A DNA stretch of 64,000 bases, from assembly GCA_944388145.1 (NCBI GenBank), contig CALXHQ010000009.1:45182-109181 (forward strand), read 5' to 3'. Positions 53,361 through 60,812 of the stretch are shown piece after piece (the first letter of the stretch is position 1; every line of letters begins with the position of its first letter). The DNA is from an uncultured Gemmiger sp. (GTDB lineage Bacteria > Bacillota > Clostridia > Oscillospirales > Ruminococcaceae). The notes beneath the pieces were generated by a model. It did no database searches. It was not told the origin of the DNA and worked only from the letters and a program-made list of their open reading frames with translations. A program made the translations under genes and the position numbers.

Positions 53361-55355
53361 TTAATTGAAATCGAAATTGGGCAAAAAATAATCCGGGCTT
53401 TTGTGTGCCCGGAGGAATGGTTCAATGTCCTCAATTTTGGTTGTGACCGGGATACCATCCGGCAGCGCATTTAGCACGGCCTGGTGGTATCGCCCGCCGG
53501 GCGCGGCCCGCGGGTCGAGGATGGCTACCGCACAGCTGTCGGTCTCGGTGCGGATGGCGCGCCCAAAACCCTGCCGCAGTTTTTGCTGCATTTCGGGCAC
53601 GATCTCCGTTTGGATGTAACTGTGCAGGTCGGGATAGTTCTGTCGATGGGCCTCCCGAACCGGGTCCGGCACCGGGAAGGGCAGCCGCACGATCACCAGC
53701 AGCGATACCATATCGCCGGGAAAGTCCACGCCCTCCCAGCAGGGGCCGCCCGCCAGCAGCACGGCGTTGTTGCAGCGTTTGAACTGCTCCACAACTGTCT
53801 GCGACCCGCGCCGCGCCTGCAAGATGGGGATGTCCATGGTCTCTTTTAGCGATTCATACACCTCCCCCATCTGCTCGTAGGAGGTAAACAAAACCAGCGT
53901 GTGGCCGTGGGCTGCCTTTATAAGATTGCAGAGCTGGCTGGCAATTTTCCGGTTGCCGCTTGCCGCGCACTTCCACCTGCTGTTCGTTTTAGGGAACACA
54001 AGCAAGCAGTTGTGCGCATAGTCAAACGGAGAGGCCACCTGTAAGGTTCGCACAGGGACGCCATGCTCCAGTCCCAGCAGCCGCCGGGTATTTGAAAAGT
54101 CTCCCCCGGCCGCCAGGGTCCCGGATGCCAGGATCGCCGGCTTTCCCTGGGACCAGAGTGCTGCATCGAGACAGCTCGGCAGATCAGCAGGTACAGCGTG
54201 AAGTGCCGCAAACCGCCGGGTGGTATCCGGCCCAACCGCATACTCCACATAGCGTATCCATTGGGCATCCTGGACAAGAAACCGTTGCGTCAATTGGACA
54301 GTTCGCTGTATTTCCTGACGGATGGACGTGGCGAGTTTTCCACAGTGCTGTTGAAAACTTGCTGGCAGCAGATGCAAGAGCTGCTTCAGGGCCGCGGTCT
54401 GTTTTTCCTGCGGGTCAAACGGGGCGCAGTCTGTTCGCTCCGTTGGGCCAACAGCAAAAGCGGCAACCAACAAATGGATTGCACGCTTTAACTGCTGCGC
54501 CCCATGCACCAAGTTCTCTCTTGCCAGCCGGTTGGCAAGATCCTGCAGATCCGCCACCCGCAGGCTGCGGGTCTGCATCTGCTGGTTGACTTCCGGCAGC
54601 TTATGTGCTTCATCGATCAGGATCGCGCTGTAATCCCGCAGCAGCGGTTTCCAGCCATTTTGCCGGTGGATTGCATCCGCCAGCAGGTAATTGTGGTTGC
54701 AAACCTGGATCTGAATGGGGTCGTGTTCCGCCTTGCGCAGGTACCGCCGGTACCGGCACCGATTGCGGGCAGCACAGCCTTTTTCGCACCGCTCTGGTAC
54801 GCAGATACGCCGCCGGTCATAGCCGGTAAGCCCCTGCACCCGGTCCAAGTCCAGGCAGGCATCCACATTTTGCAATACACGGAGCCGCCGGGCAAATTTT
54901 TCTCCGCGCTGCGCCACTTCCCGCTGCCTTTGCAGCAGCCGCAGGTCGCAGGCAAAGCGGCCTTTGCCTTTTCGCAGCACGGTTTGTATCGGACTCCCGA
55001 TCAATCCATTTCGTAATAAAGTCTCAGACAAAAACGGAATGTACTCATTGAGAATCGCATCCTGCAAGGCAATGCTGGCCGTAGAAATGACCACCGGTTG
55101 GCGCAGTGGCAAGGCGCGCTGCTGCATCCACAGGATGGCTGCCACCAGATAGGCATAGGTCTTGCCCAGGCCGACGCCCGCGTCGCAGAGTGCGATGTCC
55201 CTGGCGAACAAGGCGTCCAGCATGGTGTGGCAGAGCTGGATTTGCCCTTCCCGCACGGCCATGCCACAGGAGGGCAAGATCTGCCGGAAGATGCATTCGG
55301 CCTGCCGGTGGGCGGTTTCGTATCCGGTGGGTTCCAAAGTTTCCAAATCAATCAC
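53361..55355 (-). CDS. DinG/Rad3-family Fe-S DNA helicase
   Basis: A 664-aa superfamily-2 helicase. Walker A DAGVGLGKTYAYL (about 58-70), motif Ia VISTASIALQD, an Fe-S cluster region with spaced cysteines (RRICVPERCEKGCAARNRC), the DEAH box AILIDEAHKLPEV, and C-terminal motifs LASGTLAAGGDF, LVLFTSYEQM and QGFGRAIRTETD (motif VI). XPD/DinG enzymes unwind DNA 5'-3' and clear D- or R-loops. GTG 55355 is the annotated start, with a weak site; an in-frame TTG four codons on has GGTGA upstream. It heads the recombination operon. Confidence 0.88.
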   Translation of the reverse strand: MIDLETLEPTGYETAHRQAECIFRQILPSCGMAVREGQIQLCHTMLDALFARDIALCDAGVGLGKTYAYLVAAILWMQQRALPLRQPVVISTASIALQDAILNEYIPFLSETLLRNGLIGSPIQTVLRKGKGRFACDLRLLQRQREVAQRGEKFARRLRVLQNVDACLDLDRVQGLTGYDRRRICVPERCEKGCAARNRCRYRRYLRKAEHDPIQIQVCNHNYLLADAIHRQNGWKPLLRDYSAILIDEAHKLPEVNQQMQTRSLRVADLQDLANRLARENLVHGAQQLKRAIHLLVAAFAVGPTERTDCAPFDPQEKQTAALKQLLHLLPASFQQHCGKLATSIRQEIQRTVQLTQRFLVQDAQWIRYVEYAVGPDTTRRFAALHAVPADLPSCLDAALWSQGKPAILASGTLAAGGDFSNTRRLLGLEHGVPVRTLQVASPFDYAHNCLLVFPKTNSRWKCAASGNRKIASQLCNLIKAAHGHTLVLFTSYEQMGEVYESLKETMDIPILQARRGSQTVVEQFKRCNNAVLLAGGPCWEGVDFPGDMVSLLVIVRLPFPVPDPVREAHRQNYPDLHSYIQTEIVPEMQQKLRQGFGRAIRTETDSCAVAILDPRAAPGGRYHQAVLNALPDGIPVTTKIEDIEPFLRAHKSPDYFLPNFDFN

Positions 55356-55385
55356 CCCGATTCATAACGGTTGATGGCAAAATAA

Positions 55386-55417
55386 TGCGGCGCAGTGATT
55401 TTCCACACTGCGCCGCA
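55386..55417 (-). terminator. Hairpin between the HTH gene and the helicase operon
   Basis: A perfect 12-bp stem (55386-55397 with 55406-55417), followed on the minus strand by TTATTTTG. Confidence 0.75.
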
Positions 55418-55854
55418 CGGGTTCGACATCAACACATGGGGCTGTTGAGGTCGTAAAAAGAAAGGAAGAAAAGAAGTAATAACGTGTATGCCAAATTTGC
55501 CGCTCGCCCCCTGGCATCCGGCAGCGCCACATGATGCAAAGATGCAGATCATGCGGTGTGCCAAAGGGAACACAGCAGGCGGGCTGCCGGCAAGCAGCCG
55601 CGCACTGGTCTGGGCGAAGGTCTCGTGATTGCAACCTGGGCCCGGCCACCCCGTCTGACGTGCGGGGCAACGGGCGTATCATTATGGGCTGCCCCAGGTC
55701 GTGGCGAAACGGCCGGCCAGGGCCGCTTTTGGGGCAGATGGTATCGCTCTGTGCGGAGTTCTCCGCACGTCCTGGCGCATCTTCCCGCGTTGCTCGCTGG
55801 GGCAGGGGTGTACCTGCTGTGCTGGGTATGAAGTTGTCAAGGTTGAGGCTGGTG
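55418..55854. other. 437-bp gene-free stretch with GC-rich hairpins
   Basis: No reading frame with a ribosome site is supported. Small inverted repeats are present, e.g. GTGCGGAG-TT-CTCCGCAC near 55755-55772. Its position inside the mobile module, before the helicase operon, would suit a transfer or recombination site, but no known site is recognised. Confidence 0.35.
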
Positions 55855-56175
55855 TTACCCAGGCATAGCAAAGTCATCGAGAATGCTTTGAAAAATGGCT
55901 CGATCCTCATGCCGGACCACTTCCAGATTCCTGCGGATGGCATCAGCCTGACGGGGACTCAGGTATTGCTTGTTTGCACAGTACCCGTCAGGAAAGGCAA
56001 CGCCGCCCGCACGTCCGGAAACGCGGATAAGGGGATAATCCTCTTCCAAAATCAGAAGATCCCGATAGATCGTAAGCCGTGACACGCCGAATTCGTTGGC
56101 GAGGTTCTGCATCGTGTCATGGCGGCGCAGATTCAGTATCTCGATGATCTTTCTGCGCCGCTCATTCGGCTGCAC
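55855..56175 (-). CDS. Small HTH (DeoR/HTH_11-type) regulator
   Basis: A 106-aa protein starting at GTG 56175 after GGAGGGAGGG. Residues about 5-55 form a winged helix-turn-helix: RRKIIEILNLRRHDTMQNLA and NEFGVSRLTIYRDLLIL, the typical DeoR/HTH_11 recognition helix. The rest is a short charged tail (YLSPRQADAIRRNLEVVRHE) without any sugar-binding domain. It is shorter than a full DeoR protein but has a clean start and stop. It is likely a local regulator of the recombination module; the island-edge repeat lies 40 bp upstream, in its promoter region. Confidence 0.8.
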   Translation of the reverse strand: MQPNERRRKIIEILNLRRHDTMQNLANEFGVSRLTIYRDLLILEEDYPLIRVSGRAGGVAFPDGYCANKQYLSPRQADAIRRNLEVVRHEDRAIFQSILDDFAMPG

Positions 56176-56217
56176 CGCGTTTCCCTCCCTCCGCTTTGCT
56201 ATGAGGGTATCTTATCG

Positions 56218-56270
56218 CCTAAACCTTTCAACTTTTGATACATTTACCGAATTTTTTTCAGAGATTTTTT
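56218..56270. repeat. Island-edge repeat, right copy
   Basis: A near-identical partner of 40464-40514 in the same orientation, lying between the HTH gene's 5' end and the agrD terminator. Confidence 0.75.
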
Positions 56271-56279
56271 ATAAAAATG

Positions 56280-56308
56280 CGCCCGCCGCATACGGGATGC
56301 GGCGGGCG
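56280..56308 (-). terminator. Terminator after agrBD
   Basis: A perfect 12-bp stem (56280-56291 with 56297-56308) is followed on the minus strand by ATTTTTATAAAAAAT. Confidence 0.85.
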
Positions 56309-56339
56309 TGTTTTGGGTATGATACCTTGCGGTCACTGC

Positions 56340-56498
56340 TTACTTCTTTTCCTGCGGTTTGGGCAGGGGCTTTTCAGGGCGGTGGGGCTGGTAGGTACCC
56401 CAACCAGAATCGGGCGGCCAGCCATAGAGTTCCTGGCGAATGATTGCTTGCGCGGCCTTATGGATCATACTTTGTACAAACGGTTCTTTTGTTTTCAT
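56340..56498 (-). CDS. agrD: AgrD-type autoinducer peptide precursor, cysteine-free
   Basis: A 52-aa gene too short for routine ORF calls. ATG 56498 follows GGGAGGG, and a TAA ends it at 56340. An amphipathic leader MKTKEPFVQSMIHKAAQAII is followed by RQELYGWPPDSGWGTYQPHR and a Pro/Lys/Glu-rich tail. The leader, the YQP segment and the charged tail match AgrD organisation. AgrB normally closes a thiolactone on a Cys; here no Cys exists, and the Ser in DSGWGTYQP would give a lactone, as in enterococcal GBAP. It lies 41 bp behind agrB on the same strand. Confidence 0.82.
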   Translation of the reverse strand: MKTKEPFVQSMIHKAAQAIIRQELYGWPPDSGWGTYQPHRPEKPLPKPQEKK

Positions 56499-56539
56499 GG
56501 CAGTTTCCCTCCCAAATGTTTAAATGTTTACAAAGCACA

Positions 56540-57103
56540 TTACTGTGCGCCAACCCTAGAATTTGTCAATACAAGCATGACGGCAACCGCCAACAGCGCG
56601 ACCGCCATACAACTTGCCAGTGGCGCACGGATGTACAACAGAAGGCAACTAATAAGGACAACGCAGGCAAGGCGAAGTCGGGCCCGTGGCCGAATGGCGG
56701 TAATTTCATTGGATGTCAAATGGAGCGAAGCGTTGTTTGCGGGTGCCAGTACAAAAATGCATAGGGCCGAAGCAAACAAAACAGTACCCACGAGAAACGG
56801 TGAATGAAGTTTTTTTGCCAAGGTCAGCGCCGCAAACATGGTGCCAAGCGAGGTCAGCAAGCAGCCGTGCGGTGTTTTTGCATGGTAACCGCCGGTCCGT
56901 GTTCGCATAAAGCGAAATGTGTACAGGTAAAGGAATGAGCCGATCCAGCCGACGAGGATGGCTCCGACAGGGAGGAGCAAAAGGAAGGTAAGGAAGCCTA
57001 TCATCCGGCGGGTAAGGCCGTATTGAAACCATTCGGCTTGGTCAGGTTCAATGTAATGCTTTTGCAGGAAGAAGCGTGTTACTCTTGCTGCCAAAGTTTC
57101 CAT
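56540..57103 (-). CDS. agrB: AgrB-like peptide-processing membrane protease
   Basis: A 187-aa integral membrane protein with five or six helices. METLAARVTRFFLQKHYIEP starts at 57103, 9 nt after AGGAG. The diagnostic motif RTGGYHAKTPHGC contains the catalytic His and Cys of AgrB (about residues 75 and 82). AgrB cuts the C-terminal tail of AgrD and forms the cyclic peptide. Length is normal. Transcription runs into agrD and then to a terminator. Upstream are paired LytTR-type boxes, indicating autoinduction by the response regulator at 57810. Confidence 0.92.
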   Translation of the reverse strand: METLAARVTRFFLQKHYIEPDQAEWFQYGLTRRMIGFLTFLLLLPVGAILVGWIGSFLYLYTFRFMRTRTGGYHAKTPHGCLLTSLGTMFAALTLAKKLHSPFLVGTVLFASALCIFVLAPANNASLHLTSNEITAIRPRARLRLACVVLISCLLLYIRAPLASCMAVALLAVAVMLVLTNSRVGAQ

Positions 57104-57126
57104 AGGGATCAACTCCTGATGCCGTT

Positions 57127-57199
57127 ATTTTAGCAAATTAAAAACAAAATAGCGAAAAAATCGACACGAATGCAAAAATAATAGCACGAACGCAAAAAC
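57127..57199 (-). promoter_or_regulatory. LytTR/AgrA-type tandem boxes and -10 for agrBD
   Basis: On the minus strand TTTTTGCGTTCGTG is followed after 6 bp by TTTTTGCATTCGTG (57185-57198 and 57165-57178, a 20-bp period). Then come exactly 32 bp and a -10 TAAAAT (57127-57132). No consensus -35 is present, as expected for an activator-dependent promoter. The same boxes with the same spacing occur at 59865-59936. Confidence 0.82.
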
Positions 57200-57217
57200 T
57201 GTCGCTCAGGCAAGGAC

Positions 57218-57613
57218 TTAACCAAAGATTTCTTTCATCATCCGGGCAAACAATGCCACCTGCTCTTTGGTAGGTTCCAGCCCTTTTTTCTCCTGGTGCG
57301 AGCCGTTTTGCTGCCGAAAATAGGTGGAAAAATCCAACAGCAACTGTATCTGATCTTCTGTGAGATTTCTAAGTGGCAGGGTGCGGTACGTTTCCCCACG
57401 CAGCAGAAAATCCAGTGAAACATCCAGCACATCTGCGAGTGCCACTGCCTCCGCAAGACGCGGCACGGTTACATTCCTTTCGTAATTGCCCAGAGCCGAA
57501 TGGGATAAGCGCAAATTGGGGTCAAGGGCTTTGGCGCGGTCAGCCAACGCCCTTTGCGAAAGCTTCCGCGCTTTTCGCAGTTTTGCAATGCGTGCCCCAA
57601 AGTCATCTACCAT
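57218..57613 (-). CDS. XRE-family HTH regulator
   Basis: A 131-aa DNA-binding protein, ATG 57613 after AAGGAGG. Residues about 7-62 are an HTH_3 domain: IAKLRKARKLSQRALADRAK, then LSHSALGNYERNVTVPRLAE and LADVLDVSLDFLLRG. A helical C-terminal tail follows (LLDFSTYFRQQNG). It sits between agrB and the response-regulator operon and is divergent from the latter. The TGGACA/TGTCCA half-sites between them are a likely operator, so it may tune the quorum-sensing operon. Confidence 0.88.
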   Translation of the reverse strand: MVDDFGARIAKLRKARKLSQRALADRAKALDPNLRLSHSALGNYERNVTVPRLAEAVALADVLDVSLDFLLRGETYRTLPLRNLTEDQIQLLLDFSTYFRQQNGSHQEKKGLEPTKEQVALFARMMKEIFG

Positions 57614-57654
57614 AAGTGCCCCCCTCCTTGCATAGGTATAGTTTACAAGTTGGT

Positions 57655-57690
57655 TGGACACATAATTGTCCATAACTTGAATTTTGGACA
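57655..57690. promoter_or_regulatory. TGGACA-N6-TGTCCA inverted repeat plus third half-site
   Basis: TGGACA (57655-57660), TGTCCA (57667-57672) and a further TGGACA (57685-57690) lie between the divergent XRE and response-regulator genes. The last half-site falls inside the response-regulator promoter spacer. Confidence 0.55.
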
Positions 57691-57705
57691 TATTTATGCT
57701 ATACA
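57677..57705 (+). promoter_or_regulatory. Promoter for the LytTR/GHKL (agrA/agrC-like) operon
   Basis: TTGAAT (57677-57682), a 17-bp spacer and TATACA (57700-57705), about 100 bp before ATG 57810. Confidence 0.6.
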
Positions 57706-57809
57706 ATAAGGAAATTACGCCTGCAATCTTGACAAATTCTGGAGGATTCACTATTTTGAAAACACAGAGACACCTTACTGCCGGAAAGCACGCCACCATA
57801 GGGGGAAGT

Positions 57810-58529
57810 ATGCTACACATTTTGATCTGCGATGATGACGCATCCTTCGCGCAGGCGATGGCGAAAGAAATACAAACCTTGTCGACCTATTCGCCCAAAT
57901 CCATGATTTTGCAGTGTCTGACGGATGTCAGCGCCATGAGTGCCAGTGAGCTGACAAAATTCGACATTCTTTTTTTGGACATTGATTTAGGAGATAAAAA
58001 CGGCATTGAGCTGGCCCGGACGATGCGAGAACACAACGCCGGGGCCGTGCTGATTTTGGTGACCAATTTCAGCGAGTATGCCCCCGAAGGGTACGAAGTG
58101 GACGCTTTCCGCTACCTGTCCAAGGCGGAACTGGACCGGAAGCTTCCCGGCTATTTTTCGGATGCGCTTGCTGTATGCCGCACCCGCCAGCGGAAGGTCG
58201 AAACTTTCTGCGAGGGGGAGAGTATGCCGGTTCCTGTGCAGGCGCTTATTTATGTGGAAAGCCAGGGACACGAACAGCTTCTGCACCTGACTGGCTGGTC
58301 GAAAAAAGAATTATACACGCGAATGACAATGGCCCAACTGGAAGAGTTGCTGTTTCCGCAAGGCTTTTTGCGCATCCATAAGCAGTTTCTGGTCAACATG
58401 GCGTACCTGCAATCTCTGCAAAGCACCGGCGCGCTTTTGACTACTGGAAAAAGTTTGAAGGCAAGCGCCCGCAATTACCGCGAAAATCAGCGAAAATTTG
58501 TTGACTGGAAAACGCATCAGATATGGTAG
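57810..58529 (+). CDS. AgrA-like LytTR response regulator
   Basis: A 239-aa protein, ATG 57810 after GGGGGAAG; a longer frame upstream has no site. The receiver domain shows MLHILICDDDASFAQAM with the acidic triad, phospho-acceptor Asp in ILFLDIDLGDKNGIEL, and the switch Lys in FRYLSKAEL. The LytTR domain carries IYVESQGHEQLLHL and FLRIHKQFLVNMAYLQSL. It should bind the paired TTTTTGCNTTC-type boxes upstream of agrBD and of the secreted protein. The stop overlaps the kinase start by 7 bp. Confidence 0.92.
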   Translation: MLHILICDDDASFAQAMAKEIQTLSTYSPKSMILQCLTDVSAMSASELTKFDILFLDIDLGDKNGIELARTMREHNAGAVLILVTNFSEYAPEGYEVDAFRYLSKAELDRKLPGYFSDALAVCRTRQRKVETFCEGESMPVPVQALIYVESQGHEQLLHLTGWSKKELYTRMTMAQLEELLFPQGFLRIHKQFLVNMAYLQSLQSTGALLTTGKSLKASARNYRENQRKFVDWKTHQIW

Positions 58530-59821
58530 TAATATGGGGAAATCTACTCAGCTTAGTTGGAAACATAGCTGGAATGTGGATTTGGGTTATTCTGCTTGAC
58601 TCTTTCTTCCCTCGGAAAAAGGATAAAAGTGTTCATTGGCTTTTTGTGGTGATTGGATTTTTAGCCATCTCTGTGTTTTCAGTACTTATCGGCAGTGGCT
58701 TTGGCTATACTCTCAAGATGCTGTTTGAGGTCACGCTTTACACTACACTATGCGCAATTTTATATCAAAGCCGTTGGGATCGCCGTTTATTTGTTGTTGT
58801 AACGTGTTATGCAGTCTTATATTCTGTCTCCTATTGGACAAACGCCATCTGTATATTGCTTTTGCACTTGACATACGAAGAATATGTCTGGAATATCCCA
58901 CTATATTCTTCGGTATTTCTCTCGCGAGCGCTTATGCTTATTGTTCTTGCAGTGATGGTCAGGAAATACCACCCACCGTTATCCGTTGACACCCAAGCCC
59001 GTGCCTGGGTGCCGTTGTCTGTTGTTTTCCCGTTGAGTACGCTGCTAATTATTTGGCAGATCTACACATTCCCAAATGAGCAGCAAATATGGCAAATCTG
59101 CCTGCTAATCTTGGATGTGGTGGATGTGGTGGCCCTTCTTTTGCTCGATCATCTGGAGCAGAGCGCCGTAAACCGGGAAAAGCTGGTGGCCGCTGCGGAG
59201 CGTGCGCGTGTACAGGACGAAAATATACAGGCATTGAGTCAGGCATACGCAGGGCAACGAAAAATGACACATGATTACCGCGCGCAACTTTCCACGCTGT
59301 CGGAATTGTTGGAGGACGGTGATTTGGAGAACGCTAAGGCCTATTTGTCTGAGATGAGGACACGGCAAAGTGAGCGCGTTCTTCTGGTAAACACTCACAA
59401 CGCTGCCATTGATGCCGTGTTAAACCAGAAAGGCTATGCCGGGCGGCGGCAGGGGATTGATATGCGGTTTCGTGTGAATGACCTTTCGGGGTTAAAACTG
59501 CCGCGTGTAGATGTCACCATCGTACTTGCCAATTTGATTGACAACGCTATGGACGCTTGTATCCAGATGCCGGAAACCAAGCGATGGGTCAGCGTCCAAA
59601 TTCTATACGGCCATAAGATGTTATCGATTTCTATTGTTAACCCAAGCCGTCCGGTTCAAATTATCGGAGGCCAAATTGCCACAACTAAACCAGATCCACT
59701 GCTGCACGGGTTTGGCCTGCGCAATGTGGAGGATATTCTGGAAAAATACCACGCTGAATATACTTTCTCGTTTGAGGATGGCCGGTTTATTTTTACCGCC
59801 GACTGGCCAGATACACCCTAA
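58523..59821 (+). CDS. AgrC-like GHKL sensor histidine kinase
   Basis: A 432-aa membrane kinase with six or seven helices in residues about 5-215, the usual peptide-sensing bundle. A coiled-coil linker and the phosphorylation segment RKMTHDYRAQLSTLSELLED (His about 252) follow. The ATPase domain has N-box ANLIDNAMDACIQM and G-box HGFGLRNVEDIL. It would detect the AgrD-derived peptide and phosphorylate the LytTR regulator encoded just upstream. It ends in a terminator whose T-run coincides with the next promoter's first regulatory box. Confidence 0.92.
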   Translation: MVVIWGNLLSLVGNIAGMWIWVILLDSFFPRKKDKSVHWLFVVIGFLAISVFSVLIGSGFGYTLKMLFEVTLYTTLCAILYQSRWDRRLFVVVTCYAVLYSVSYWTNAICILLLHLTYEEYVWNIPLYSSVFLSRALMLIVLAVMVRKYHPPLSVDTQARAWVPLSVVFPLSTLLIIWQIYTFPNEQQIWQICLLILDVVDVVALLLLDHLEQSAVNREKLVAAAERARVQDENIQALSQAYAGQRKMTHDYRAQLSTLSELLEDGDLENAKAYLSEMRTRQSERVLLVNTHNAAIDAVLNQKGYAGRRQGIDMRFRVNDLSGLKLPRVDVTIVLANLIDNAMDACIQMPETKRWVSVQILYGHKMLSISIVNPSRPVQIIGGQIATTKPDPLLHGFGLRNVEDILEKYHAEYTFSFEDGRFIFTADWPDTP

Positions 59822-59830
59822 GTAGCCGTC

Positions 59831-59869
59831 GCCCCCTGCGGAATCAGTCGTCCGCAGGGGGTGATTTTT
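59831..59869 (+). terminator. Terminator after the kinase
   Basis: CCCCCTGCGGA (59832-59842) pairs with TCCGCAGGGGG (59851-59861), followed by TGATTTTT. The T-run is shared with the first LytTR box. Confidence 0.85.
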
Positions 59870-59936
59870 GCGTTTGTGTCATATTTTTTGCTTTCATGAC
59901 GGATTTGTGGAAATGTTGTGTGCAGTATGCTATAGT
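59865..59936 (+). promoter_or_regulatory. LytTR/AgrA-type tandem boxes and -10 for the secreted-protein gene
   Basis: TTTTTGCGTTTGTG (59865-59878) and, one 20-bp period later, TTTTTGCTTTCATG (59885-59898). Then 32 bp to a -10 TATAGT (59931-59936). Box sequence, period and distance to the -10 equal those at agrBD. The leader from about 59943 to 60065 is roughly 120 nt and holds no other gene. Confidence 0.82.
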
Positions 59937-60065
59937 GCGCATACAGGAAAGGGTCAGCGAACCCGGGAACTGGCCACGACTTGTATAGGTTGTCTCCGGC
60001 GCGCAGGGGGCGATCAAATCGTTAATCCATCTATCTGTTAGTCAAAAGAAAAGGAGGAAAACAAA

Positions 60066-60665
60066 ATGACAAAAATCAAAAAGAGACTGCTCGCTTCGTT
60101 GCTGGCCCTGGCAATGACCGTAGTCATGGCTGTGCCAAGCTTTGCCGCGGAAACCCGTGCCATCGAGTCCCCTGTTGGCAACTCTATCCGTATGCATGGC
60201 TATGGTTCATTCCAGGCAGGTGCGCTTACCGTGGGCGTAAATGCCACGGGCGTACCTATCGCTCTTCGCTACTTCACCGGCTCGAAGAATCAGAAATGGC
60301 TGGTCTCCGCCAGCGGCGCAAATGAAGGTATCCTCCAATCCGCTTTTGTCTCCCCTTCTGGCGTCCCCATGGTTCTCACTCTTGATCCTTCTCCGGTCAG
60401 CAGCGGTACTTATCCTGTTGTTCTCAGTCCCGCTAACGTTGCAGGCGGCAGGCAGCGGCTGCACTTTTCCAACTATGATGGACGGACCTTCCGCGCTTGG
60501 TTGGATAGCAATTCCGGTATTAATACTTACAATGGTTACCGCCTGTATATCGACAAGAGCGATACATCTTCGCTGGAAAGCGATATTTACTTCCTAAGCG
60601 GCACATTCACGGAAGCCATTGCCCGCCCGAATACGCTCTGGGTCTGGGGGCACATGAGCTGGTAA
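60066..60665 (+). CDS. Secreted protein, probable Agr-regulated output
   Basis: A 199-aa exported protein, ATG 60066 after AAAGGAGG. A classic Sec signal peptide (KIKKRLLASLLALAMTVVMA) ends at PSFAAE. The mature part is about 173 residues, rich in Ser, Gly, Asn and aromatic residues, no Cys. GSKNQKWLVS and QRLHFSNYDGRTFRAWLDSN recall ricin-type beta-trefoil repeats, but the resemblance is weak. No enzyme motif is seen. It may be an antimicrobial, adhesin or matrix protein. The LytTR boxes upstream put it under quorum control. Confidence 0.8.
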   Translation: MTKIKKRLLASLLALAMTVVMAVPSFAAETRAIESPVGNSIRMHGYGSFQAGALTVGVNATGVPIALRYFTGSKNQKWLVSASGANEGILQSAFVSPSGVPMVLTLDPSPVSSGTYPVVLSPANVAGGRQRLHFSNYDGRTFRAWLDSNSGINTYNGYRLYIDKSDTSSLESDIYFLSGTFTEAIARPNTLWVWGHMSW

Positions 60666-60720
60666 CAACAAAGGCCCATGGTGCTGACCGTTCAATCCCC
60701 CTGAAATGATTTATTAGCAA

Positions 60721-60777
60721 GGCATATCGGCCTGGAAATTTGTTCGGAGAGCGATGGCATTTCCAGGCCGATATGCC
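60721..60777. repeat. 19-bp perfect inverted repeat
   Basis: GGCATATCGGCCTGGAAAT (60721-60739) and its exact complement (60759-60777), with a 19-nt loop, in the short gap between the secreted protein and the lipoprotein. No T-run follows, so it is an unusual terminator or a mobile-element scar. Confidence 0.7.
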
Positions 60778-60812
60778 ATTCCTCAACGACATGATAAGGG
60801 AGAGGTGCTACT

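Noticed and set aside
55362-55943. A 193-codon minus-strand frame upstream of the helicase
   Set aside because: No ribosome site, odd composition, crosses a terminator hairpin and overlaps the HTH gene.
40464-56270. Calling the bracketing repeats att sites outright
   Set aside because: They are longer than usual for serine recombinases and one copy doubles as a promoter part, so they are reported only as repeats with a hypothesis.
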